Under the pieces are notes generated by a model. It searched no databases. It saw only the letters and a list, made by a program, of their open reading frames with translations, and was not told where the DNA came from. A DNA stretch of 64,000 bases from assembly GCA_023954715.1 (NCBI GenBank), contig JAGSHD010000013.1:62001-126000 (forward strand), in the 5' to 3' direction. Position 1 is the first letter of the stretch, and every line of letters starts with the position of its first letter. This stretch comes from Candidatus Cloacimonadota bacterium (GTDB lineage Bacteria > Muiribacteriota > UBA6191). Shown in pieces: positions 56,562-64,000 of this stretch. The translations under genes were made by a program, and so were the position numbers.

Positions 56562-58397
56562 ATGTTAAAAAAATCTTTAAAAAGAAGTTTTATTCTATTT
56601 GCCGTGTGTGGAGCATTAGTACAAAATTCTGTATTTGCTGATGGCGATGATGATAAAAGTACAACGGCACCACTTCTTGGCCCAGTAGCTCCTGATACCA
56701 GTCCTGATATTGATATCACCAAAGGACCTGATTGGCTTTTTAATAACAATAGTAATGATAGCACTAGTACTTGGTTAACTGATCAAGATGGACGTTATGT
56801 TTATGTAGACGGAAAACCCGTCTTAAATAATGGTCGATTTGAAGTAACTCCAATTGGTGGAGGACAATATACTATCACAGATAATGAAAAGCAAATGAGC
56901 TTAATCCCTAGTAGAATAAGTTCAAAAGCAGAAACTCCACCGCTGGTACTTTTGCCTTACAGTGGAGATGATACCTCTTCAAATGATTTTTTTAATACTA
57001 GCTCAACTGGTACAGGTACTAGCAGTTTTGACTTTGGATCACAAGATCCAGAGACTACTTCTCCTTTGGATCGACAAAAATGTAGTGAAGCTGGATCTAC
57101 TGGAGGATCTGTGCCAGTAGGTAGTGCAGGCTCTGCAGGATGTGTTCAGAGTTTTATAGAGGCTAGTGAAGACGCAGGTCGGACAACTAACGCTATGGCT
57201 GGCTGCTCAGATCCTAACTTTATTGGGCCTCCTTCTCCTCAATGTGTAGAATCACAAAATGCTTTAGTTCCTGATATTGAAGAAAGCTCTGTAACTGACT
57301 CTATATCGTCATTTACGGAAGATGACGAGTCAGATGATACAGATGTAGATACTACTGATAGTGATAAAAGTAATAGTGATTCAGAAGATGATAAGGAAGA
57401 TACTCCAGTTCCATTGGAAGAAGTTGAAGTTGAGTCAACAAAATCAATTCAAGAGCAATTAGCTGAAATGGATCCAGCTGAAAGAAAAGCATTTTTGGCG
57501 GCAAATCCAGAAGTTGCCTCTATGCTAAAAGCAGAAAAGGATGGAGAAGAATCTGATAATGAGTCAGATGATGAAAATAATGATGATAAGTCCGATGCGG
57601 ATGACACGAACAGTGATGACGGGATATCTGATTCTACTTTAGAGATTACTTCAAGTTCTGATTCGACAGAGAATAGTGATGATTCAGAAAACAGTAATAA
57701 ATCGACCGATGATGAGTCAAATGATGACGAATCAGATGAAGATGACTCCGAAGAGGATGAAAATGAAGACTCAGACGATTCGGATAAAGGGGACTTTTTT
57801 GATGGTGACTTTGATCCAGAAGAATCGGATGAAGATGATGCAGATGAATTTGAAAATACCTCACGTCAGGATAATGATGTAGATGATATATTTGGTGACC
57901 CAAATGAGATTGATTTTGATAGTGATGACACAACTGGTTTACCAAACCCTGAGACAGCACTTGAAGTCACAAATTTAGAGCAAAGTGCGAAAAAACCAAA
58001 AACAGGTGTGAGTGCAGTGGACGAAGATACTGGAGAAGTTCTTGAAGAAGAAGAGATAGAGCTTAGCAGTGCTTTGGCTGATGCACAAAGTCAGATTGAT
58101 GCAGAAGAGTTTGTAGAAACAGGCTCCATTACTAAGATCAAGAAAAATGGTCAAGAAATGGGTACATCTATATCTAATAAAGAAGATTCTAACAAGGATA
58201 CTTTAGTAAATGAAACAAATATGAGTGTGTCTGAGATAATGGAAAGGTATGAGCATATTTATCAAGATGAGGCTGTCTTAAGAAATAAGATCAATCGATG
58301 TAAGCAGCTGAAGTCAGTTCAAAAGAAGAAAGTCAGTATTGCTGAATGTATCCGAGAAGATATAGATGCTTTTGGTGGACTATTAATTCAAGAGTAG
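56562..58397 (+). CDS. Secreted, extremely acidic Ser/Asp-rich protein
   Basis: The 611-residue product has a signal peptide (MLKKSLKRSFILFAVCGALVQNSVFA). Residues ~30-230 form a possible folded region with several Cys (RQKCSEAG, AGCVQSF, AGCSDPNF). Residues ~240-480 are dominated by Asp, Glu and Ser (DDESNDDESDEDDSEEDE), typical of calcium-binding or disordered surface stalks. The C-terminal ~60 residues are helical with two Cys (NRCKQL, AECIRE). A TATAAT at 56483-56488 may be its -10. It follows the minor pilins by 135 bases and is probably part of the same surface structure. No known family is recognised. Confidence 0.75.
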   Translation: MLKKSLKRSFILFAVCGALVQNSVFADGDDDKSTTAPLLGPVAPDTSPDIDITKGPDWLFNNNSNDSTSTWLTDQDGRYVYVDGKPVLNNGRFEVTPIGGGQYTITDNEKQMSLIPSRISSKAETPPLVLLPYSGDDTSSNDFFNTSSTGTGTSSFDFGSQDPETTSPLDRQKCSEAGSTGGSVPVGSAGSAGCVQSFIEASEDAGRTTNAMAGCSDPNFIGPPSPQCVESQNALVPDIEESSVTDSISSFTEDDESDDTDVDTTDSDKSNSDSEDDKEDTPVPLEEVEVESTKSIQEQLAEMDPAERKAFLAANPEVASMLKAEKDGEESDNESDDENNDDKSDADDTNSDDGISDSTLEITSSSDSTENSDDSENSNKSTDDESNDDESDEDDSEEDENEDSDDSDKGDFFDGDFDPEESDEDDADEFENTSRQDNDVDDIFGDPNEIDFDSDDTTGLPNPETALEVTNLEQSAKKPKTGVSAVDEDTGEVLEEEEIELSSALADAQSQIDAEEFVETGSITKIKKNGQEMGTSISNKEDSNKDTLVNETNMSVSEIMERYEHIYQDEAVLRNKINRCKQLKSVQKKKVSIAECIREDIDAFGGLLIQE

Positions 58398-58448
58398 TAC
58401 AAAGATTTACAGACAAAAATACTAAAAAATAATATAGTTATGTATGGA

Positions 58449-58480
58449 TAGCTTTAAGTGTATGCTTAAAGCTATTTTTA
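58449..58480 (+). terminator. Rho-independent terminator after the acidic protein gene
   Basis: TAGCTTTAAG (58449-58458) and CTTAAAGCTA (58465-58474) form a perfect 10-bp stem with a 6-base loop, followed by TTTTTA. Confidence 0.85.
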
Positions 58481-58516
58481 CATACTACTAGATATTTAAT
58501 TATATTGTCATATATC

Positions 58517-58545
58517 TTGGCATTAAATATTTTACTTAGTATAAT
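58517..58545 (+). promoter_or_regulatory. Strong sigma70-type promoter for the gene at 58590
   Basis: TTGGCA (58517-58522) and a consensus TATAAT (58540-58545) are 17 bases apart, shortly after the preceding terminator. The leader to the ATG is about 38 bases and includes the ribosome site GGAGA. Confidence 0.7.
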
Positions 58546-58589
58546 ATTTATATAGACTTGACAAAAAAATCAAAAGTTGGAGAAGCTTT

Positions 58590-60767
58590 ATGAAAAATAT
58601 ATTCATGATTTTAGCATTGTTTTTAGGGGTGTCGATTTGTTTTCATCAATCAACTTATGCTGAAGAAGGTGTAGATACATCTACAGAAGTGATTGAAACA
58701 GAAGACTTAAATTCTAATGATGAGGGCTTGGATGAAAGTTCTGACTCTGGTGAGGTAAATGGAGCGGCTTCATCTAGTGAGGTGTCTGCAGAAGAGCAAA
58801 AAGAAACGGCCATCAAAGAATGTAACAATATGTTTGAAAATGAGGGTCTGACTGGTAATAGTGTTTGTAAAAATGTTCAAACTACCGCTGAAAGCCAGAT
58901 GATCATCCAGTTTTATACTCATTGTAAAGCAACTAATGGTGGTCCGGGAGATGCGTGTAGAGAAAACACTGGTTATGGTTTAAAGCTAAACGAAGATATT
59001 ACCAAAGGTGCACTAGAGTCAAAAGTTTTCAGTGATGATATTGCGTTCTCAAGTGCAACAGGTGAGCCGATCGATATTATGTCCTATCATGCTGATGTAT
59101 TTTGTTCTACAGTTGGTGCAGCAAGATGTTTGGAGTTACATTCTCACTATATATTAAAGTTAATGCAAGGTGATCAAGCGGGAGCGACTGCTCTTTATAA
59201 TGGGCAAGAAACTACCGAGCAAAAATATATTAAAAGACAGTTAGATAGTGCCAAGGAGCAAGAGTTCTTTTTTGAAGGTAAAAGTGGCAGAACAATCAAC
59301 TTTTCTAAAGTTTGTAATGATGGTGGCAATGTAAAACAAGTTTTAAATAACAACTTTTATATAGGTGAAGACTCTACGAGTTTACATAATTCAATTGATG
59401 TGGGTTCAAACTTTATTTATGCCTGTGCTGCTAATCCTTCTTCGTGTGATAGTTCAAAAGGTGGGAGTGCTTCTAACTACTCTGATATATATTCTAGTAA
59501 TTTAATGGCAGACGGCTGTAATGATAAGTTTCTAGACACAGAAGGTGATAACTATTTGATGTCTGATCAAGCAATGAATGATATTGGTTTTATCAACGCT
59601 ATGAATGATGCTGACTCCATAGAAACAATGAAAGAAGCGCTAGAAGGACTAGGAGATCTTACTGAGGCTCAAAAAAAATATGTCTTTGAAAAGCGAATGA
59701 AGTTAATGGCAAAAACAAGCATCCTAAAGCAAAGTACAGATATAACAGAAGGCTCACTTTGCCAAGAAGCCGCTCAGATAGGGTCATTACCTATGAGTAA
59801 GGGTGGAGAAGTGTCAGATTATTGTAAAGAAGTTTACTTTTTAGAATATCAAAAACAACATGAAGATGAGTTAGACAAGATGTCGCAAGATGCTGGAACT
59901 CAATTGGATGAAGATAGTTTATTGGACAAGATGGCTGAAAAGCGTGAAGAAGAAAACGAAGCAATTGAAGATAAAGAGTCATTAGATGCTTTAGCAACTC
60001 ATCAAGCGTATCAAGAAATTGCAGTTTATGAGATTAGAAACAACCCAGAGTTAATTGCAAACTCAGCACTAGCAGGGCCAGATGGGCCCATTAAAATGGA
60101 GTCTGGTGTACTCAGTGTTTTAGAGTTTAGTGAAGAAAAGTACGGACCTTCAGAAAATCGTAAAGTGGACCTGGAAAATGGTATCGACATAGAAGTTAAA
60201 GACGGAAACTATTTGGCTGATGTACCTCAAGTTGGTGGACCAGATAGTGCAGGATTTAGTGCATTTGGCTTTGGTGGAGATAAAGGCTCAAATGGAAGTA
60301 GTTTTGGTGGAAGTAATGGAGCAGGGAGCAATGGTTCGTCTAATCCATCGGATTATGGTGGGGCAGTTACTATGAACACTTCATTGGCAGATCATGCCGA
60401 TTTTAGTTTTGTACCAAGAACAGACAATTCATCTAATGTTTACTCGTACCAAGAAGACTTGTTAATGAGAATGGATGATTATATTGCTAAAACTCCACAA
60501 GATAAAGCACAAACTAATACAAAAGAAAGTGGCGAAGGTTCATTTGATGATTATTTCAATGAGCTGTCTATAGACTTTGGTGTAGATCCTAAAAAGTTTG
60601 TTGGTTGGCAACGTATGGAGAATATCGACTTAGAGGCGAGCAAAGATTGTACTCAAAGTCCTTTAACATCAGGAACAGAGTCAGTGAATGATGATGCATC
60701 TGATGAGAATGTTGATATTTGTGAAGATGCGTTAACTAAATTACCAGAAATCAAGTTTGACGAATAA
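58590..60767 (+). CDS. Secreted acidic, Cys-containing protein of unknown function
   Basis: The 725-residue product has a signal peptide (MKNIFMILALFLGVSICFHQSTYA), an acidic Glu/Ser-rich stretch (~25-70), and a middle region with many Cys (KECNNMF, SVCKNV, THCKAT, DACREN, ADVFCST, AARCLE) suggesting disulfides. A helical part follows (~330-470), then a Gly/Ser/Asn-rich linker (GSNGSSFGGSNGAGSNG) and an acidic C-terminus with two Cys. It resembles the preceding acidic protein in composition but is not an obvious duplicate. Its own strong promoter and terminator flank it. It is probably an abundant periplasmic or surface protein; I recognise no family. Confidence 0.75.
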   Translation: MKNIFMILALFLGVSICFHQSTYAEEGVDTSTEVIETEDLNSNDEGLDESSDSGEVNGAASSSEVSAEEQKETAIKECNNMFENEGLTGNSVCKNVQTTAESQMIIQFYTHCKATNGGPGDACRENTGYGLKLNEDITKGALESKVFSDDIAFSSATGEPIDIMSYHADVFCSTVGAARCLELHSHYILKLMQGDQAGATALYNGQETTEQKYIKRQLDSAKEQEFFFEGKSGRTINFSKVCNDGGNVKQVLNNNFYIGEDSTSLHNSIDVGSNFIYACAANPSSCDSSKGGSASNYSDIYSSNLMADGCNDKFLDTEGDNYLMSDQAMNDIGFINAMNDADSIETMKEALEGLGDLTEAQKKYVFEKRMKLMAKTSILKQSTDITEGSLCQEAAQIGSLPMSKGGEVSDYCKEVYFLEYQKQHEDELDKMSQDAGTQLDEDSLLDKMAEKREEENEAIEDKESLDALATHQAYQEIAVYEIRNNPELIANSALAGPDGPIKMESGVLSVLEFSEEKYGPSENRKVDLENGIDIEVKDGNYLADVPQVGGPDSAGFSAFGFGGDKGSNGSSFGGSNGAGSNGSSNPSDYGGAVTMNTSLADHADFSFVPRTDNSSNVYSYQEDLLMRMDDYIAKTPQDKAQTNTKESGEGSFDDYFNELSIDFGVDPKKFVGWQRMENIDLEASKDCTQSPLTSGTESVNDDASDENVDICEDALTKLPEIKFDE

Positions 60768-60831
60768 GCCAGAAGTCAAACCTTCAAATCAGTATATAAA
60801 TACAACTTAATAAATTTTAGGTTTAAGTATC

Positions 60832-60866
60832 AAAGCAATTATTTTTAAAAGAAATAATTGCTTTTT
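60832..60866 (+). terminator. Rho-independent terminator
   Basis: AGCAATTATTT (60834-60844) and AAATAATTGCT (60852-60862) form an 11-bp perfect stem, followed by TTTT. It ends the transcript of the gene at 58590-60767. Confidence 0.85.
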
Positions 60867-60869
60867 GCA

Positions 60870-60897
60870 TTGCATGTGTAAAAAAACGCTCTATACT
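60870..60897 (+). promoter_or_regulatory. Sigma70-type promoter for the LytM-like gene
   Basis: TTGCAT (60870-60875), 16 bases, TATACT (60892-60897) lies directly after the terminator stem, about 55 bases before the ATG at 60952. Confidence 0.5.
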
Positions 60898-60951
60898 GTA
60901 AGCGGACTACACAGTAAACATAGATTAAAACTGTAGAGTAAGGTGAACTAT

Positions 60952-62226
60952 ATGACTCGAATATTGCTTTTATTTTTATTGATGAACAATCAATTTTTAC
61001 ATACATCCGAAGATTTATTTAAAGATATTTTGTTAAAAGAAAATGGATCTTACCAAGCAGAAAGTAGAAGCCCTATACAAACTGATATCTCCGTAGAAGA
61101 AAAGGTCTTTGAATCCCAATTGTATTTTAGTATTGCTGAAAAAGCAGAAGAGCGATTAAAAAAGGTAAGCCAAAAAATTGAGTTAATGGATCAGGCAATT
61201 ACTCTGCCTATAGCAATTGCACAAAAATATCAAAAAAAACAAAAAGAGTTGATTGTATATAAGAGTGAACTAGCCCATCGCGTGATTAAAGGATATTTAA
61301 ATTCCAAAAGACCGGAAAGCAAAGTAAAAACTCCTAAAGATTATACAATCAATCAGGCTTTAAAAGTCTCTCAGAAGCTCGATGGAGATGAGTTAGTTGA
61401 ATTTGTAGGTAACTGGGAAGCATCCTATACTTCTGTTGACGCTAAGCGCAAATTTGCACCGTATCTGGTTATGGTAGATATGTATGGCGTTGATCATCAC
61501 TTAAGTAAAAAAGCGAGTTTATCTTTAAAAAAGCAAAGAGAAGAAATCTATCAGTTTCGCACATCAAATTATAAAGCTCCACGAGAAGAAGAAGTAGAGT
61601 ATATCCACGATGTTATAAAAGTCCATAAAGGGGTAATGAGTTATCCCGTACAACGAAGTTTAGAGCGTGTAAAAAAAACTGAAAATCTCTTAAAGTCAAA
61701 CGAGTTAAAAGCTAAGCAAATATCTGTGCTTAGAGATCGACTTTATCGAGAGAAAGAGGCCTTAATTAGCTTTTTATCTAGAGATGGTTTAGAGATTTTT
61801 CCGAGTCATGCTAAAAATAAATCTAGTTTTGAAGACCGCTTTAAAGAATGGTTCGAAAAACAGCGAAATAAGAAAAAGGTTCAGAAGCTAGCATGGCCGT
61901 TAAAAGATGAAGGTGTGATTCTTACTAAGTTTACTGCTAAAACTCCATATTTAACTCTAAGACCTGAAGGACACTTACATGTGTTAAGCCCAATCAATGG
62001 ACAAGTGCTTCGAGCTACCCCCACAGAAATAAACTTAAGCTCCAAACATTTTGAGGTGACTTTAATGGGTAAGTTTGATTTGTTGACCAAGACTTCAGAT
62101 CAAGTGAAGTCTGGAGATAACTTAGCTATTATAGAGGATAAACAAGCACTTCAAGTTCATCTAAAAGTAGCAGTTCCTGGTCTCAAAACAAACTACAAAA
62201 CAACTGACTTTTTATCACATTTTTAA
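60952..62226 (+). CDS. Secreted coiled-coil protein with degenerate LytM/M23-like domain
   Basis: ATG 60952 is preferred (AAGGTG 6 bases upstream) over the GTG at 60943 that lies within that site. The 424-residue product has a signal peptide, long charged helices (about 60-300), and a C-terminal domain that runs LAWPLKDEGVILTKF, VLSPINGQVLRA, FEVTLMGKFDLLTKT, VKSGDNLAIIED and LQVHLKV. This is the strand order of M23/LytM endopeptidases such as EnvC and NlpD, but the HxxxD and HxH zinc ligands are missing. EnvC-type proteins without ligands activate amidases; a similar divisome or cell-wall role is inferred. Confidence 0.7.
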   Translation: MTRILLLFLLMNNQFLHTSEDLFKDILLKENGSYQAESRSPIQTDISVEEKVFESQLYFSIAEKAEERLKKVSQKIELMDQAITLPIAIAQKYQKKQKELIVYKSELAHRVIKGYLNSKRPESKVKTPKDYTINQALKVSQKLDGDELVEFVGNWEASYTSVDAKRKFAPYLVMVDMYGVDHHLSKKASLSLKKQREEIYQFRTSNYKAPREEEVEYIHDVIKVHKGVMSYPVQRSLERVKKTENLLKSNELKAKQISVLRDRLYREKEALISFLSRDGLEIFPSHAKNKSSFEDRFKEWFEKQRNKKKVQKLAWPLKDEGVILTKFTAKTPYLTLRPEGHLHVLSPINGQVLRATPTEINLSSKHFEVTLMGKFDLLTKTSDQVKSGDNLAIIEDKQALQVHLKVAVPGLKTNYKTTDFLSHF

Positions 62227-62426
62227 ATTTTTGAAAGCATATAAAAATTAAGTTTTTGGATTGTCTTTATTTAGTCTCAGTATGTGAGTTGAATCACTAA
62301 GCCATCGGTAGACAAACTCCGAAATTATAAAGATAAGCTCTCCTTCAAAAATAGGGTGGAGAGTCTGTATAAATGTAAGACTTTGTTGGGAATAGAAAAA
62401 ATCCAAGCTTAAACCTAGGATAACTT

Positions 62427-62855
62427 ATGAAAAATGGGATAAAACATATTTTCTTTTTATGTAGTTTCTTTGTGTTATTTGTGGGAATTGAGTATTGTGA
62501 CTACTTTCCTCATGAAGATCGCTGGATGATCAGTGTTTTAGAAAGTAAAGCCTTACTTTGGAAAGAAAAAGACTTTCAAACTAAGTTTTCATTTACAAGA
62601 GAGAAAAAAGTAAAAGTACAATTGATATTCAGTAGCTCTTACTATGATTACGATAGAAAGTGGAGATCAAGGGTGATTCAAAAAATGAATCTTCTGTATC
62701 CAAAGATTGTACATCAAGTACTTAAGTTTGGCTCACAAGACTTGTTGAGTGTTTTTGAGCCCAAATTAGATATTGAATGGGATATTTACTTATCAAGTAG
62801 TTTATACGGAGAATATAAACAAGGTAAACTACGATGGAAAAAAGGAATTTACTAG
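62427..62855 (+). CDS. Small membrane-anchored protein, unknown function
   Basis: The 142-residue protein has one N-terminal hydrophobic helix (HIFFLCSFFVLFVGIEY, signal anchor or signal peptide), then a basic, aromatic-rich domain (SSSYYDYDRKWRSRV and LRWKKGIY). AGGA lies about 6 bases before the ATG. Its end overlaps the next gene by 22 bases. No family is recognised. The cluster with the zinc-finger microprotein and the protease gene suggests co-expression. Confidence 0.65.
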   Translation: MKNGIKHIFFLCSFFVLFVGIEYCDYFPHEDRWMISVLESKALLWKEKDFQTKFSFTREKKVKVQLIFSSSYYDYDRKWRSRVIQKMNLLYPKIVHQVLKFGSQDLLSVFEPKLDIEWDIYLSSSLYGEYKQGKLRWKKGIY

Positions 62856-63037
62856 AAATGACGAACAAAAAGCTATGTGATATATGTGAATGTTTAGTAG
62901 ATGAGGAGCTATATGACTATCATCGATCCACCGAAGCCCATATTCTTTATAAAATTCAAGAGAGATACCCAATTTGGGTGAACTCCAAAGAAAAAGTAAT
63001 TTGGTTTTACCGAAATTTTTTACTAAAGGACCAATAA
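62834..63037 (+). CDS. C2H2 zinc-finger-like microprotein
   Basis: The 67-residue product contains Cys15-x2-Cys18-x11-His30-x5-His36 (LCDICECLVDEELYDYH), the spacing of U1/matrin-type C2H2 fingers, followed by a helix rich in Tyr/Trp/Lys. Translation may begin at ATG 62834 (AAGG 9 bases upstream) or at ATG 62858; the finger is intact in both. It overlaps the preceding gene by 22 bases and ends one base before the protease gene, so the three genes are coupled. It may bind nucleic acid or be a metal-structured adaptor. Confidence 0.65.
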   Translation: MEKRNLLEMTNKKLCDICECLVDEELYDYHRSTEAHILYKIQERYPIWVNSKEKVIWFYRNFLLKDQ

Positions 63038-63038
63038 G

Positions 63039-64000
63039 ATGAAGGGCTTTTTTGATAATTTAATTACAGAAAGAAAACTAAGAGAAGAGATTCACTATAC
63101 TTTGGCAGAAGACTCTCATTTAGATAATGAAGAAAATCTATTTATAGAATTATTGTACTCTACAGTTTTATCTTGGGATAAGTTGCTGAACTTATCTTGC
63201 GAGAGAGCAACAGAGTTTTTAGAAATGAAGTCTGCATCTGATCTACCTCATTTGTCACATTTAACCAATGCGAGGCTAGTTAAATTTTTGAAGAAGGCAA
63301 AAGGTAAGTTTTTGTTTTCTTCTAATTTTCGTAGTAAAAGCTCTAAAGAGATTCATAGATTGATCAGAGAAAACGCCGAGCAAGATTTTATTGATGAACT
63401 TAAAAATACTCGAGTTATACAATCTACTTCTGAATATGAAATACTACCCACACCACTTCGTTTAGACGTAGACCCTAGTTATACGGGGCGAGGGGTTACG
63501 ATTGCCTTTTTAGACGGTGGTTTCTATCCTCATCCAGATTTAATGAAACCAAGTCGTCGAGTAGTGGCATATAAAGATTTAGGTGATCCAGATCGACCTA
63601 AGTCTGACTTTGAAAAGCCAGATCATCGTAGTTGGCACGGTATGCAAACATCGGTTAGTGCTGTTGGAAATGGTTTTTTATCTCAAGGACTATATAAAGG
63701 GATAGCTTATGAGTCCAATGTAGCTTTATTGAAAGTTGCAGGGTCACAAGGGTTTTCAACCGAGTCTATAGTGGCAGGAATCGAGTGGTGTATTCGTAAA
63801 AGAAAACGATATAATATCCGAGTTTTAAATATTTCATTAGGTGTCAATGGCTCTGGGTCTTTTCGAGAGTCTGTGATAAACCATGCTGCTGAAGAAGCAG
63901 TTCAATCGGGTATCAATGTAGTTGTAGCCGCTGGTAATGACTCATGGGCAGAAGTAACCCCTCCCGGTAACTCTCCTAGTGTAATTACTGTAGGAGGATT
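63039..64000 (+). CDS. Subtilisin-like serine protease (S8), N-terminal part, cut by window edge
   Basis: ATG 63039 has AAAGGA 8 bases upstream. The frame stays open to the window end (about 320 codons seen). There is no signal peptide, so the protein appears cytoplasmic. Residues 1-145 are a helical, charged N-terminal region. The S8 domain shows the catalytic Asp159 (TIAFLDGGF), His200 (SWHGMQTS) and oxyanion-hole Asn300 (AAGNDSW); the catalytic Ser lies beyond the window. The motif order is normal, with GRGVTIAFLDGG and NISLG also present. The substrate is unknown. Confidence 0.9.
   Translation, partial: MKGFFDNLITERKLREEIHYTLAEDSHLDNEENLFIELLYSTVLSWDKLLNLSCERATEFLEMKSASDLPHLSHLTNARLVKFLKKAKGKFLFSSNFRSKSSKEIHRLIRENAEQDFIDELKNTRVIQSTSEYEILPTPLRLDVDPSYTGRGVTIAFLDGGFYPHPDLMKPSRRVVAYKDLGDPDRPKSDFEKPDHRSWHGMQTSVSAVGNGFLSQGLYKGIAYESNVALLKVAGSQGFSTESIVAGIEWCIRKRKRYNIRVLNISLGVNGSGSFRESVINHAAEEAVQSGINVVVAAGNDSWAEVTPPGNSPSVITVGG

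Noticed and set aside
57676-57882. Met/Lys-rich plus-strand frame inside the acidic protein gene
   Set aside because: A frame-shifted reading of GATGA-type repeats within a strongly supported signal-peptide protein.
57646-57960. 104-codon His/Leu-rich frame on the minus strand
   Set aside because: It is the mirror of the Asp/Ser/Glu codons (GAT, GAA, TCA) of the acidic secreted protein; composition is an artefact and there is no ribosome site.
62338-62363. CTCTCC/GGAGAG hairpin after the LytM-like gene as terminator
   Set aside because: Six-bp stem with a 14-base loop and no T-run; too weak to list as a feature.

Overview
The window is 64 kb of AT-rich, gene-dense DNA (roughly one third G+C by eye) from a bacterium with an outer membrane. 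An ADP-heptose-type LPS glycosyltransferase, many Sec signal peptides, a type IV pilin-like operon, RapZ, NupC and a double-psi-barrel (RlpA-like) protein all point that way. TGA is used as a stop, and GTG or TTG starts with good ribosome sites are frequent. The valyl-tRNA synthetase is the short archaeal/rickettsial form, tmk is followed by a YaaR-family gene, and three proteins carry the CFI-box C-terminal module. I cannot name the organism; an uncultured or poorly studied lineage (for example deltaproteobacteria-like, Bdellovibrionota or Margulisbacteria) is a low-confidence guess. I see no tRNA, rRNA, CRISPR array, insertion sequence or prophage.

Layout. 1-311: tail of an unrecognised gene. 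591-8559: three consecutive large secreted CFI-box paralogs; the first has an intact HExxH zinc protease site and the other two have lost it. 8519-9241 (minus): membrane/coiled-coil protein, with a pair of dyads upstream. 9735-12602: HEAT-type repeats fused to a class III nucleotide cyclase. 12725-20009: secreted Cys/His protein, TPR protein, tmk-yaaR, and rapZ-nupC. 20144-25211: two MORN proteins and pgk (minus), then an OPT transporter transcribed divergently from pgk. 25472-28835: a possible small gene facing away from tldD-tldE. 28906-32825: FHA protein, acidic secreted protein with a PilP/GspC-like tail, heptosyltransferase and a degenerate phospholipase-D-like lipoprotein.

33172-35560: two tandem divergent PilT-like ATPases. 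35564-37896 (minus): oligopeptide-binding protein coupled to a double-psi-barrel protein. 38119-43085: ligA, a stand-alone DnaB-C/RecA-like ATPase, and a TPR protein. 43210-46667: heterodimeric ABC exporter. 46739-48797: secreted VWA protein coupled to a secreted protein with 11-residue repeats. 48832-51783 (minus): small acidic protein and valS. 52090-62226: minor-pilin operon headed by a 1062-residue PilX/GspK-like protein, two very acidic secreted proteins, and a LytM-like protein without zinc ligands. 62427-64000: small membrane protein, C2H2-finger microprotein and a cytoplasmic subtilisin-like protease cut by the window edge.

The housekeeping genes (tmk, rapZ, nupC, pgk, ligA, valS, tldDE) are interleaved with envelope and pilus genes. 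The recurring feature is catalytically damaged relatives of known enzymes: zinc proteases, PilT ATPases, an HKD phospholipase fold, a LytM fold and one ABC ATP site. The least explained parts are the CFI-box triplet, the tandem PilT-like pair, and the 46.7-62 kb secreted/pilin block.
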